A DNA stretch of 64,000 nucleotides from Anaeramoeba flamelloides. Its lineage: Eukaryota; Metamonada; Anaeramoebidae. A program made the position numbers and the translations under genes. Shown here piece by piece: positions 48,090 to 58,893 of the stretch. The stretch covers positions 2,852,001 to 2,916,000 of the forward strand of contig JANTQA010000015.1 in NCBI GenBank assembly GCA_027625915.1. The letters are read 5' to 3'. Each line of letters starts with the position of its first letter. Within the stretch, counting starts at the first letter, position 1. The notes beneath the pieces are model-generated. The model made no database searches and was not told the origin of the DNA. It saw only the letters and a program-made list of their open reading frames with translations.

Positions 48090-51000
48090 ATGAGTAAACA
48101 CTTCAATTTTCCAATTCTTAGTTCGGTAAGATCACCCCCACAAAATTTGTTTAACATTGCGCTTCAGGGATTCCATAACACAATTGAACAAAACTCAGGA
48201 CTGCGCTTACAATCCTTTGGCCTTGTGAGGATGTTAATAAAGTCTGGAAAAAACGACCAGGCGTACAGCACTCTTCTGCGTGCAAGTGAGCAATCAAATA
48301 ACGAGCCCTTTTCGTTACGAACGTGTGGGGTTTTATTCTTTGAGTTAGGCAAAAACGAAGAAGCCCTTGATCATTTCAAAAGGGTACTTAAATTATTGCC
48401 AGGCGACATAAAAACCTTGATCTTTTTGGGCAAGATCTACAGAAGTGAAGGAATGATTCTCAAGGCTGTAAAAACTTTAAGAAAGGCACATACTCTCGAT
48501 CCAAAGAATGAGAAATTGCTAATTGAGCTTTCAGTTGTGTTAAAAGAATTTTCTGAATCGAAAGAGTCCAAGGAACTCGAAAGCACACAAGAAGATTTAG
48601 TTGACGAGGCGTGTGAGTATTTAAATAACATAGTTTTAAACCAAAGTAAGCACTTAAAGCGCGCATTATTATTGCTTGGCCAATTTAGATTAAAATACGA
48701 TCCAGAGGTGTCGATTGAATATTTCCAAAAGCTGATTGAATTAGATCCAGAAAGCATTCCAGCCTATTTCGGAATAGTAAGTGCAATAATTAACCACGGT
48801 GGTAATAGCAATACTGCAATTATTTCTCTTGAAAAAATTCTTTCAATTTCGCCAAATAATTTAGAGGCACACAAACACCTGATCACACTTTTACACAATA
48901 TAGAAAAGGAAAAGGACAAGGACACGGACAATTATGATAATTTAATTTCAGTTGAGTATTCAAATTTTAAAAAATCCGTGATCCCAAATGATCAAAGATT
49001 AATGAATTCTTTACATTCAATTTACAGACTCGAGCCAAGCAACATAAAGAATGTCTTTCTTTTAATAAAATATTTAGAAAAGGATTATTATATTTTAAAA
49101 AAAAAGGAATTTGACAATAAATTGAATAAAAAAATTAGAAATCAAAAGCAATTTTTGCACGAAAATGAAATGGAAATTCAACAGGAAAGGGAAAGACTTG
49201 AAGAAGAAAAGGAAAAAGAAGATGACGAAAAAGATCATGAAGACAACGACAAATACAAAGAAGAGGACAATTATGAACAAGAAAAAGAAAGAGAACATGA
49301 AATTTTAACAAAATTATTTGAATTATATGGATATTTAGAATCAAATCTTGAAAATGTGAAGCCAGGCATAATATGGAAAATAGCTAATCTTAATTACAAA
49401 TTAAATTTTGAAAAACAAAGTAAAAATTACTTTTTAACTAATCAAAAAGAATTTGAAGAAGACATCGATGAAGAATTAATAAATAACATTCAAAATTATT
49501 ATCAAAAGTTTTTATTAATAAAATCAAACGAATCAATCAGTAAATTAGAAGAAGAGAAAGAAGAAGAAGAAGAAGAAGAAAAGGAAATTGAAATAGAAAA
49601 ACAAGATGACAAAGAAGAAGAAATGAATGAAAAAAAAAGTTTAATCATTGCACATATTCATTTGGGAAAGTTGTATTTGTATCAAAAAAAATATGATAAG
49701 GCATTTTCAGAATTTAACTTAGCAAATACAATCGATGACAACGATCTTGTTATAACTTTAAATTTAGCAAATTTTTATCGAAGAATTGGTTCTTTAGAAA
49801 TGTCTATTAGTTTTTATAAAAAAATCTTACTTTTTGAATCCCGTAATATTGAATGCTTATATTGGCTAGGGTGGATTTACGGGCAAATGAATGATTATGA
49901 AAAATGTTTCGATTTTTATATTAAAGTTGTTGAACTGTCACCAAGGCATTCTGCCTCTCTATATTACACTTTGGGATATTTATTTGATGTTTATAAAAAA
50001 GACTTTGAATTGGCAAAAAAATACTACAACATTTCGTTGTCGTTAAAAGAAAACTACTTCCCTAGCATGTTTAATTTGGCAAGCTTATTATCCAAGAATA
50101 AAGAAACGTATGCCTCTGCAATCTCTTATTTTGAAAAAATGTTATTAATTCAGCCAAAGAATTTGCAGGTCAAACATAATCTAGCATTATTATTATTAAA
50201 AAAAGAGGAAACGCTTGAAAGGGGCATTGAAGCATGGGAAGAAATAACTAAAATGGTGTCAAATAGCGCAGACGCCTATTTCAACTTAGCATTAGCTTAT
50301 AAAAAGCATGGTCAAAAAAAGCATGCGATCAAGAACTATAACAGGGCACTTGAAATCGAGCCAAAAATGGCCAAGGCTTTAAATAACTTGGCTGTAATAT
50401 ATGCAAACGACGACTTTAGGCAAAAGGCATATATGCATTGGTCCAGGGCATTGAAACTGAAGCCCAAATGTATCAAATATTTGAAAAACTTTGGTAAGTG
50501 GCTGTTTGCGATCGAAAAATATGAACATAGCAAAATAATTTTTGAAGAAATTTTGAATTTAGAATTGGATTCCAAATGGGATTTATTATGCAAAAATTGC
50601 TTACAGGTAATTAATACAAAGATATATTTGAAATATAACAACTTTGCAACACCTAAAAAAATAAGATCAAATACCAGAAGGAAAAGCTATAACAAAAGTC
50701 CCACCTATATCGAAACTAGCGCGAAGAGCACGTATCATTTAAATTCCAAAACAGTCAAGGAACTAACAAGCTTTGGAAATAAGGCATTATCCATCAAACC
50801 AAAAAATATTAAAATCAATTATCTTACAAAGAATGCCAACATGAACAAGAAGAATAATAATACAAAAAATATATCCTTTTTAACCAAGCAGAATTTCAAA
50901 CATTTATTTATTTGGAATGAAGATCCCTATTTGTTGATTGACAATGGCCCATTAAAGGGTATCACTATAGGTAAAATTCTTCCACATGGTGTGATTCAAC

Positions 51001-52766
51001 AGGATTTTGAAATTTGCAACTTGGCTCCTTGGTGTTTATTACAAAATTTTAATTCAGTTATTTCCATCCAAATTTTCCAAAACTTTTTGTATATTTTTAT
51101 TCAAAAGCATTCCTTTGATAAAGAAGAAAAGGCATTCATAATGAAAAAATTTCAAATTTATCGATTAGATTTGGAAAAAAAAAAATGGGATCAACAGTGG
51201 AATAAAAAATCGTTAAATTATTCTCCAATTTTAAATGCTTCCAAATTTAATATCACAAATGTTATTTTGGACACTACGTGTATAAAAAATTATTACCACG
51301 GTTCTGATTCTGATTCTGATTCCAATTCCGATTCCGATTCAAATACTAAATCAACGAGGATTACCAAAAAGAAAATGGAAATTGATCCATATTTTTATTG
51401 CTTGGAGCGCTACGGTAGACATTTTTCAATTAATCTATTTGAAAAGACATGTAAGGATTTGAAACTAAAGACGTCAGCCGGGCTTGAGGTGTTAAAAAAT
51501 TGTGCCACAATGATCAATGACGAGATCTATTTATTCCATACCAAAAAGGGCCTGATTTCCTTTGATAAGAGGGGAAATATCAAAAAAATTAGGATGTCAA
51601 GTTCGTCCAAAAAGCCATTCTTTTCCAAGGAAATGGCAAAGAGGTGCTCCTTACATAGCTTTAATGATTATTTATTTTTTGTTCAGCCACCAAAGGCAAT
51701 CTGGAGATTTGATACAAAAAATTTGGAATGGGTTTTTTTCCCTGCTATTGAATTCCAATTGAACTCCAGAATCGTATTAAACAGTTCATCGTTATACTTT
51801 ATCGATAAGCAAGGAAATTTGGATTCCTATTTATTGACACAAATCGATCCACAAAAAACGCAGATCTCTGATTCAAATTTTGAGAAAGTAAGAGTTGGTC
51901 ATCCCGCTTATGTCACTATTTCTGCGTATGATCAAAACGGGCGCCATTTAAAGGGCGAGGGAATTGTGAATGTTAAGGCTGTTGTAATTGACCCTAAAAA
52001 TCAAGAAATCGAACCTCAAAAAATTCAGATTAAAGACAAAAGAAAAAACGAAAAACTCAAAATCAACTTCACGTCAACTTTGGCCGGTAAATACCAAATG
52101 AAAATTTTGGTGAATGAGATCGAAATTCCTCAATCGCCTCTGCGAATTAATTATTACCCAGACGTTATTAAACCAGAGATGTTTTCTTTTAATTCCAACG
52201 TTGTTGATCTTGATGAGAGCAATGAGGAAACCAAATATATAACTCCTAAAAAAAATGAAAATGTTATTTCAATGCCACAAAATAAAAAAAAAGAGATTAG
52301 CTTGATAGCGAAAGATAAATTTAATAATTTAATACATTCAGAGAAAATCCCCCTTGAAGATTTACATATTATTATTTATGGCGCAGAAAAAAATACCAGA
52401 AAGCAAGTATTTATTCCTAAAATTTTTAAAAATGAAAATGATGGCAGCTTTATTTTTGATTTACAATTATCAATGATCGGTAAATATAAATTGCTAATGG
52501 AATATCAAAATAGATCAATCTCTTGGAATCCTTTAATAGTTGATTGTATAGAAAACTTAATAAATACTTCCGATGTTGAATATGATCATCAAAATGTCAA
52601 TATTAAGCAATTACAAAGCAATGGCGAAAATGAAAATTTTAATGAAAATGAAAGTGAAAGTGAAAAAAGTATTCGAGAAGTTGAAAATGATGTGGATGGG
52701 CAATCTGAAGAAGAAAGTGAAAGTTCAAATGTAAGTACTGATTTAAGTCAAAGCAGTGAGAATTAA
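48090..52766 (+). CDS. TPR / kelch-like / filamin-repeat scaffold protein
   Basis: One uninterrupted exon of 1558 codons. Residues ~20-280 hold TPR repeats (e.g. EEALDHFKRVLKLLPGD, AVKTLRKAHTLDPKN). Glu/Lys-rich coiled-coil segments lie at ~360-405 and ~484-517. A second TPR array fills ~517-825 (KHAIKNYNRALEIEPKMAKA). Residues ~935-1260 look like a kelch-type propeller with repeated x-YxxDxxxxxW strands (IYRLDLEKKKWDQQW, IWRFDTKNLEWVFFP), interrupted by an SD-dipeptide run at ~1070. Residues ~1262-1357 form a filamin/ABP280 repeat (GHPAYVTISAYDQNG to AGKYQMKILVNEIEIPQSPL), with a second, weaker one at ~1398-1485. The acidic Ser/Glu tail closes the protein. No signal peptide or membrane segment. 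A cytosolic assembly or actin-linked scaffold role is inferred from the domains only. The first ~400 bp are noticeably richer in GC than the rest of the gene. Confidence 0.9.
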   Translation: MSKHFNFPILSSVRSPPQNLFNIALQGFHNTIEQNSGLRLQSFGLVRMLIKSGKNDQAYSTLLRASEQSNNEPFSLRTCGVLFFELGKNEEALDHFKRVLKLLPGDIKTLIFLGKIYRSEGMILKAVKTLRKAHTLDPKNEKLLIELSVVLKEFSESKESKELESTQEDLVDEACEYLNNIVLNQSKHLKRALLLLGQFRLKYDPEVSIEYFQKLIELDPESIPAYFGIVSAIINHGGNSNTAIISLEKILSISPNNLEAHKHLITLLHNIEKEKDKDTDNYDNLISVEYSNFKKSVIPNDQRLMNSLHSIYRLEPSNIKNVFLLIKYLEKDYYILKKKEFDNKLNKKIRNQKQFLHENEMEIQQERERLEEEKEKEDDEKDHEDNDKYKEEDNYEQEKEREHEILTKLFELYGYLESNLENVKPGIIWKIANLNYKLNFEKQSKNYFLTNQKEFEEDIDEELINNIQNYYQKFLLIKSNESISKLEEEKEEEEEEEKEIEIEKQDDKEEEMNEKKSLIIAHIHLGKLYLYQKKYDKAFSEFNLANTIDDNDLVITLNLANFYRRIGSLEMSISFYKKILLFESRNIECLYWLGWIYGQMNDYEKCFDFYIKVVELSPRHSASLYYTLGYLFDVYKKDFELAKKYYNISLSLKENYFPSMFNLASLLSKNKETYASAISYFEKMLLIQPKNLQVKHNLALLLLKKEETLERGIEAWEEITKMVSNSADAYFNLALAYKKHGQKKHAIKNYNRALEIEPKMAKALNNLAVIYANDDFRQKAYMHWSRALKLKPKCIKYLKNFGKWLFAIEKYEHSKIIFEEILNLELDSKWDLLCKNCLQVINTKIYLKYNNFATPKKIRSNTRRKSYNKSPTYIETSAKSTYHLNSKTVKELTSFGNKALSIKPKNIKINYLTKNANMNKKNNNTKNISFLTKQNFKHLFIWNEDPYLLIDNGPLKGITIGKILPHGVIQQDFEICNLAPWCLLQNFNSVISIQIFQNFLYIFIQKHSFDKEEKAFIMKKFQIYRLDLEKKKWDQQWNKKSLNYSPILNASKFNITNVILDTTCIKNYYHGSDSDSDSNSDSDSNTKSTRITKKKMEIDPYFYCLERYGRHFSINLFEKTCKDLKLKTSAGLEVLKNCATMINDEIYLFHTKKGLISFDKRGNIKKIRMSSSSKKPFFSKEMAKRCSLHSFNDYLFFVQPPKAIWRFDTKNLEWVFFPAIEFQLNSRIVLNSSSLYFIDKQGNLDSYLLTQIDPQKTQISDSNFEKVRVGHPAYVTISAYDQNGRHLKGEGIVNVKAVVIDPKNQEIEPQKIQIKDKRKNEKLKINFTSTLAGKYQMKILVNEIEIPQSPLRINYYPDVIKPEMFSFNSNVVDLDESNEETKYITPKKNENVISMPQNKKKEISLIAKDKFNNLIHSEKIPLEDLHIIIYGAEKNTRKQVFIPKIFKNENDGSFIFDLQLSMIGKYKLLMEYQNRSISWNPLIVDCIENLINTSDVEYDHQNVNIKQLQSNGENENFNENESESEKSIREVENDVDGQSEEESESSNVSTDLSQSSEN

Positions 52767-54120
52767 ATTTCCAAAAAAAAGTATCACCTAATTTTTTAGA
52801 AAAAAAATAAGATAAAACGTCAATTTAATATTTTGGGAATCATTTATAATTTTATAATCAAAAAAAAAAAAGAAAATAAAATTATTGGTCTTTGTTATTT
52901 ATCCTTTTTTTTTTTTTTTTTTTTTTTCATTTGGATTGTCAATTTGATTTTATTATAGATTATTTTTTTTTTTTTTTTTTTTTTTTTTTTCCAATGTTAA
53001 GTTTTCTTAATATCAATGTAATATTTGTGTCTTATCTTAAATTTTGAACTTTTATATTTGTATTAAATACATATTCGTATGTTTTAAAGTCCTAATACCA
53101 TTATTAAAACAAAAAATGGCCATTTTTTGTCATTTTTTTATTAAATTAACTTTTTTAGTATATCTTTAAGTAATAGTTTTGAGTAAAGTATTAGACTAGG
53201 TTTGAATGTTTTTCATTTTTAAATTTCAGATAACCTTTTTTTTCTGGAGTTTTTGAAAAAGGGGATTGAAAAAAAATGTACTTTTTTTGCTTATATACGG
53301 TGGCTACGTCTTTCAAAAAACAATCGGAATACGACATATTGTGATATTCATAAAAATATAAAAAATGAGATTACTATACCCAGTTTTACAAAAAGATAAA
53401 TGAATTTCATTTTTTATTGCGACAGAGATAAATTTCATTCGAATTGTGTTCAAATAGAAAAAAATATCAAAAATTTAAATAAAAAAGTTATATTTACTAA
53501 AAATACTCTGAAAATATTTACCCTGATTAATTAAAATTCCGAAATTCATTGCTATTGTGGATAATTGTTTATCAATATGTTATGATTTAACAACTAATGG
53601 TAATACAGAAAAATGAAAAATAAAAAATTGAAAATAAAAAACACAGTATTTTCAAATCACTTGTTTTATGAAAAATGTGTGAAAGATTCACAAAATTTTG
53701 GAAATGATGTGAATACTTAAAATGGTAAATATATTTATAATTTTGGGTACCCATTGGCCTATTAGTACCATAGATACTATAAAAAGTCCCAGTTTTCGGT
53801 TTTATTCAAAATATTGATTTATTTTCCAATATTCCTTGAAATTAAAAAAAAAAAAAGTATTATGGAATCTCCAATTATTAAATACATATTGTAGAATTTT
53901 TATTTATAATTGATAATCTTTATCTTATTTTCTTTTTCGCACATGTGGATTCTTAAAAACCAAACAAAGTGGATAAATTTTTAATTTGGTTATACAAATT
54001 CTATTATTATTATTTTAAAAGAATATTAAAATTATTTTTTCTTCTTCTCTTTTTTTTATTGTTCCAAATCTTCTTTAAATACCCCTTTCTCCCAATAAAT
54101 AAAAAAAATTAAACCTTATA

Positions 54121-54317
54121 CAGTTAGTTCCACTTTTAAGGTACAAACTTTCAATGAAATTTAAGTCACAAAAAAAAACTCAAATTAAGGCACAAATTTT
54201 GGAATTTTTTTTATTTACAATTCATTTTACTAGAATCTGAATTTTGTACCTTAGTTTGAGATTTTTATCGTGCCTTAAGTTTCATAGCAGTTTGTGCTTT
54301 AAAAATGGAACTCTCTG
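54121..54317. mobile_element. MITE family G, copy G4 (TA target duplication)
   Basis: 197 bp, TA at 54119-54120 and 54318-54319. Ends CAGTTAGTTCCACTTTTAAGG-like and AAAATGGAACTCTCTG. The arms match G1 and G3. Confidence 0.87.
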
Positions 54318-54366
54318 TATTTGTAACCATTTTTGTTTTTTTCAGATATTCAATATTTTTGATTAT

Positions 54367-55062
54367 CCCTTTACACCCTATATTATTGGTGCCTAGATGA
54401 TTCATTAAGTGAGTATTAAGAAAACCAGTTACAGATTGATTTTTTAGTTTGAATTGTTTAAAGATCTAAATTCTATGAAACAGCACAAATGATAGTTGTA
54501 AAGAGAATTGATCATTAATATGATCATCAAAAAAATATTTTCAAAAAATATTAACTATTTACTAATTTTTCACTTTTGGATAACTTCACTTATTATAAAC
54601 ACTATTGGTTAATAAAAAATATTTGATCAAAAATTAGTTTTCAATATAATACAATTTAATTTGAAAAAAGAATTTTCTAAAAATATTTTCGTAAAAAATT
54701 ATAGTAAAAAATTTGAATATTTTTTTTGTCTTTAAGAGGAAATAATAAATATCTTTTAACGTATTTTAAATTTTAACAAATAACTTACAAATGGTGATTA
54801 TCTTCTAAATTAAACAATTTATAATGTTTTTAATATGAAAACTCAATTTTTTACATCAACTAAGTGGTTCTGGGGTTAGTAAGATATTACATCCATGGAT
54901 CCTATACTTTTGGAAATGAAAAAATTCAATTTGAAATTGTATCTAAATATAATTTGAAAAGGATTAAAGAAAAATAAGAAAATAAATATATTAGCAACCA
55001 ATATCATTTTAAATCTTTTATTTGAAAATTGGTGAAATTTTGTTCCATGTTGGATGCTAGGG
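54367..55062 (+). mobile_element. Element family H, short copy H3
   Basis: About 696 bp from CCCTTTACACCC to GGATGCTAGGG. Its left end corresponds to the internal terminus of H1 (near 16360) rather than the outer one. The right third carries ATATTAGCAACCAATATCAT and the GATGAAATTT-type end. It is diverged and internally shortened. Confidence 0.65.
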
Positions 55063-55239
55063 TATTATTATGTCTCTATTTAAATCTATAATTTGTTTTT
55101 TTTTGGTATTTTGATAAACAATGGGGGTTATGAACCCCACCTGAAATAATAATAATTATAACAGTAATTATTTTGTTAGAATTTAATTATCAACTCAAAG
55201 ATTAATTTATTATTTTCAAGTCTAAAGCACCATAAATTT

Positions 55240-56015
55240 TTCAAAACTTTAAAATTCCATTTTTCTGATAAATTAGAAATATACGTAAAAAGTTGAAAAT
55301 ATACTTTTATTTTATAGATGGATATATAAATGATCAGTTAACAAATAAAAGTTTTAATTGTTGTATTTATTTAAATTTTCAAATCTATCATTGTGAACTA
55401 TTTAGTAAATGAAGAAATCAAAAAAGACCAAACTTCGAAAAATTAACAGAATGATATGGCTGTTAATAAAAATCTAATTTATAATGATTATTCCAAAGAT
55501 AAATGCAAAATTAATCTTAGTAATCCTCTATATTGACAATTACTTGATTAGCTTTTATAAAAGAAGAGTTTTATTTACTTTAGATATTGATTTTGATAAT
55601 ATTTTCAAATTTTTAAATTTGAATTGAAATGAAACTTTGGCTTGATAATTTTTTTACAGAAATTTTTTTCTTAATTTTATCTGAATTCTGAATCACCAAA
55701 ACACTTACTCTATATAAAATTCTTTCAAATATTGTAAATTGATCAAAATCTAATTCTAATTTAAAATCTTAATATCTGAATGAGATTTTTGTTTACAGTC
55801 ATATCTCTCTGTTAATTTTTTGATGTGAGGTATTTTTTTGATTTCTTCATTTACTAAATAGTTAAAAATGATAGATTTAGAATTTAATACTACATCAATT
55901 AAAAAGGTGTGTATACTCAGTAATTTTTATACCCATCTATAAAATAAAAATATATTTTCCTATTTTTACTAATATTTCTAATTTATCAGAAAAATTGAAT
56001 TTGTGAGTTTCTGAA
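55240..56015. mobile_element. Foldback element N (about 240-bp arms)
   Basis: Arms at about 55240-55485 and 55780-56015 are imperfect reverse complements. Examples are TTTCTGATAAATTAGAAATA with its complement near 55974, TTTTATTTTATAGATGG with CCATCTATAAAATAAAA, and CTATTTAGTAAATGAAGAAA with its complement near 55850. The loop is ~290 bp. One copy, no coding content recognised. Confidence 0.75.
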
Positions 56016-56371
56016 GTGTTCCCAATTTTATGTTTGTATGATAACATATTCAAGAACCCAAATGTAAAAAAAAATAAAAACAAAAAGATCCAAAAAAATG
56101 AAATTATGTTTTAAACTGTTTTCAAAAAGTATATAAAATTAAACTAGGGTTTTATTAGAATTATTTTTAAAAAGGAAAAAAAAAATATTTTTAGTAAAAA
56201 AATCAATTAAATTTTAAAATATTTTTCAAAAGTCTTTTCCAAATAGTAAAAACTAATTATTTTTTACAAATATCCATTAGAGTTTAATCAATTACAAAAG
56301 GAGTAAATTGGGGGTGTGTTGTTCGGACTTTTGCTCTAAAGTATTGTAAAATACTTTTGATAATATTAGAT

Positions 56372-58441
56372 TTAATTATTTCTTTTTCGTTTTTGATCTT
56401 GTTTTTCAAATATTACTTCTTTTTTTGAAAAATCTAATATAGGAAGGATGGTCTGCGAATAGTTCTTTTTTACATTCCCGGGTTGTTCTTTCTTATTTTT
56501 TAGGACGGGTGTCAGTGTTTTTTTCGGATTTTGGTTGCTATATTTCTTTTTTTGTTTTTGTGGTGTAAAAAATTGGAAAAGGGTGGTTTGTTTTTGTTTT
56601 TGTTTTCTTTTCTTTTGAATTTGATTAAGTGGCTGGTTTTTTTTTCTAATTTTTTGGGTTTCATTTTTATTTAAGATTTGTATTGGTTTTGTGTTTGTCT
56701 TGGTAATATTTTCCGATATTTTATTATTTTTTCTGGGTTCTTTATTGATATTTTTTGATTCTTTATTGGTATTGTTTTCTTCTTTATTGGTATTTTTTAA
56801 TTCTTTATCCTTGTTTATATTAGTATTCTGGTTCTTCTTATTGGATATTTTTTTTTTTTTTTTTTCTTTCTTTTTTTTATGTCTTTTAACACTTTTTTTA
56901 TTTTTTTTTGATTTTTTTTTCTTCTTAATTTTAATTGTACGTCTGTTTTCTAAGACCTCTTCAGTGGTTTCTTGTTTCACATTATTAAAGCTTTTAAAAC
57001 ATTTCAAATCTGAAATAATTGTTAAAATGGAAGTTTTTAAATGTATTACCAAAAAATTAGTTTCTCTGAGTCTTTCTGTTAAAGATTTTAATATTTTTTC
57101 AATTTTTTTTCTTTTTAATTGCTTATCGACATGAACATTGGAATAATGGATAAAATATCTCAAAAATTTAAAAAACAAACAACTTTCTTCGACTATGTGC
57201 ACTTCTAAATTCTTTTCAATGTCTTTTAGTATTCGAATAATTGTTGAGTACTTAAATTCCTTGATTTTTAAACAATCGACAAATGTTTGATATTTATCTT
57301 TAGATTTCAAAAGCCCCGCATATGAAATCCATTTGTGTATTAAGCTTACGTTTGGATCCTTCGTTGGGAAATTGGTGATCAGGGTCAACAAATCATAAAT
57401 ATTAAAGGTCCGTATGAGTGATCTGATGATTATGGGCAATTTGTTCATCCAATTCCTTTGAAAGTGGTTAAAGCTCTCATGAATAATGTTGGTAATTAAA
57501 TTCCCAAATTGGCTAAACACTATTAAACTTTGGCAACAGAAGTGGATTATTTTTGAATAGTCATCTAAAGACTTAAACATGTGTTCTTTGACAAATAATA
57601 GCAGAACGTGATACAATGTCTTGATCTTGAACATTACTAGCCGATATTCCTTGATTAATTTTTTACTTGGAATTTCACATTTTTCTGTAAAATCATTTTC
57701 ATAGTCATATTCCTCGTATCCTATTTCTTGTTGAGACATTTTGGTTGCGCTTATGATTGAAGGTTTGTTGCTTTTGATTTTGATGCCCAGCAATTCAAAA
57801 TATTCCAAAAAATCAGAGAGTTTCATATGGGTTGTCCTTCTTATTCCGCTTGGTAACGAGTCCATTGCAAGATGTAAATTTTGCTGTATTTTGAAGATTT
57901 CTCTTTCATTTTTTGATCGAAGAATGATATCGAGCATATTTTTTATTCGTTTTTTTGAATAATTTTGAAATTCTTTATCTGTTTTAAAGAGCTGATTTTC
58001 GTTAATTAAAATCGTAGAAATTAATTGGTTTTGAATTAGCCCTTGAAAGAGGCCAGCATTATTGTTTTGTGTTTTCGTGTCTGAACCCTTTGTTTTCGTT
58101 TCGCTCAAAGTATTTAAAATATTAAATTGAAACCCATTTAATGTCATGAGGTTTTCTAAGCCATCTTCTATTCGTTTTGTTCTGTTATTTGCTGAATTTT
58201 TATTCTTCTTAATTCTTTGGATATCAAAGAATTTTGATTTTGTCTTTTGATCCATCATTGAATTGGAGTCGATTTCTTCACTTATAGAATATAGTGATTC
58301 TAAAAAGGAATCAGGATCGAAATTCATAATATTGTCTGGTAAAGGATCACTATCCAAATCCGATAAGGATAAGCTGTCTTCCTTTTCTATTTTTTTATTT
58401 TTGTTCTTGTTTGGTTGTGTTAAAATTATTTGTTTTTCCAT
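56372..58441 (-). CDS. Candidate SLF2/Nse6-type (CANIN-like) protein with C-terminal PIP box
   Basis: Single exon, 689 codons, ATG at 58439-58441. The N-terminus is acidic and Ser-rich (SLSLSDLDSDPLPDN). The middle, ~150-500, is predicted all-helical. MDSLPSGIRR followed by LSDFLEYFELLGIKI (~193-222) resembles the start of the CANIN domain of SLF2 (PxGIR...FLExF). NWMNKLPIIIRSL then DLLTLITNFPTKDPNVSLI and HKWISYAGLL (~330-378) follow the W...LP...LL.L....P...L...LS pattern further on. SLF2 and yeast Nse6 load the SMC5/6 complex on chromatin. A Lys-rich low-complexity tail precedes QTTLFQFF (residues 618-625), an exact QxxLxxFF PCNA-interacting motif. The PIP box is certain as a motif; the family assignment is by eye from scattered residues and could be wrong. 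Another helical PCNA-binding replication or repair protein is the alternative. Confidence 0.8.
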   Translation of the reverse strand: MEKQIILTQPNKNKNKKIEKEDSLSLSDLDSDPLPDNIMNFDPDSFLESLYSISEEIDSNSMMDQKTKSKFFDIQRIKKNKNSANNRTKRIEDGLENLMTLNGFQFNILNTLSETKTKGSDTKTQNNNAGLFQGLIQNQLISTILINENQLFKTDKEFQNYSKKRIKNMLDIILRSKNEREIFKIQQNLHLAMDSLPSGIRRTTHMKLSDFLEYFELLGIKIKSNKPSIISATKMSQQEIGYEEYDYENDFTEKCEIPSKKLIKEYRLVMFKIKTLYHVLLLFVKEHMFKSLDDYSKIIHFCCQSLIVFSQFGNLITNIIHESFNHFQRNWMNKLPIIIRSLIRTFNIYDLLTLITNFPTKDPNVSLIHKWISYAGLLKSKDKYQTFVDCLKIKEFKYSTIIRILKDIEKNLEVHIVEESCLFFKFLRYFIHYSNVHVDKQLKRKKIEKILKSLTERLRETNFLVIHLKTSILTIISDLKCFKSFNNVKQETTEEVLENRRTIKIKKKKKSKKNKKSVKRHKKKKEKKKKKISNKKNQNTNINKDKELKNTNKEENNTNKESKNINKEPRKNNKISENITKTNTKPIQILNKNETQKIRKKNQPLNQIQKKRKQKQKQTTLFQFFTPQKQKKKYSNQNPKKTLTPVLKNKKEQPGNVKKNYSQTILPILDFSKKEVIFEKQDQKRKRNN

Positions 58442-58893
58442 TCTTTTGAAAACAATTATTGATGAAATTAAAAAAATGTTTCAAAATTAATTAATTTTAT
58501 TTCTTTTGAAAAAAAAACGGATTTTAACGGATTTTTTTTTTATTCGTTCAATTAATTTGTTTATTTATTCCTGTTGAAAGCAATTTTGGGGTTGACGTGC
58601 ATTTTTTTGATAGCTCTTGAATTTTTTTTATAATTGAGTTACTCCGGCTGAAAAAATAATGAAAATGAAATTGATAGGTTATTCTTTTTCTAGAATCTTG
58701 TTCAAAATAATGAAAAACATTGCCTAACTTTTTACACAAGGAAATATAGATATAATTTCGAGAATTAGTTTAATTTTGAAAAATATTTTGTTTCTTAAAT
58801 AAATTTCAATTTTACACTTTCTTTTAATTGATCATTTTATCTTGAGTCACTTTAAAATACTTTTATTTGAAATTTATTATTTGTTTCTAAATA

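Larger units (their letters stand above)
52767..56371. other. Intergenic region between convergent TPR-kelch-filamin and SLF2-like genes
   Basis: 3.6 kb without a supportable gene. It contains long T runs (52905-52990), G4 (54121-54317), the short H3 (54367-55062) and foldback N (about 55240-56015). Both neighbouring genes end here. Confidence 0.7.

Noticed and set aside
56691-57134. 147-codon Phe/Leu-rich frame, membrane-protein-like
   Set aside because: It is the antisense shadow of the Lys/Asn-rich tail of the SLF2-like gene on the minus strand.
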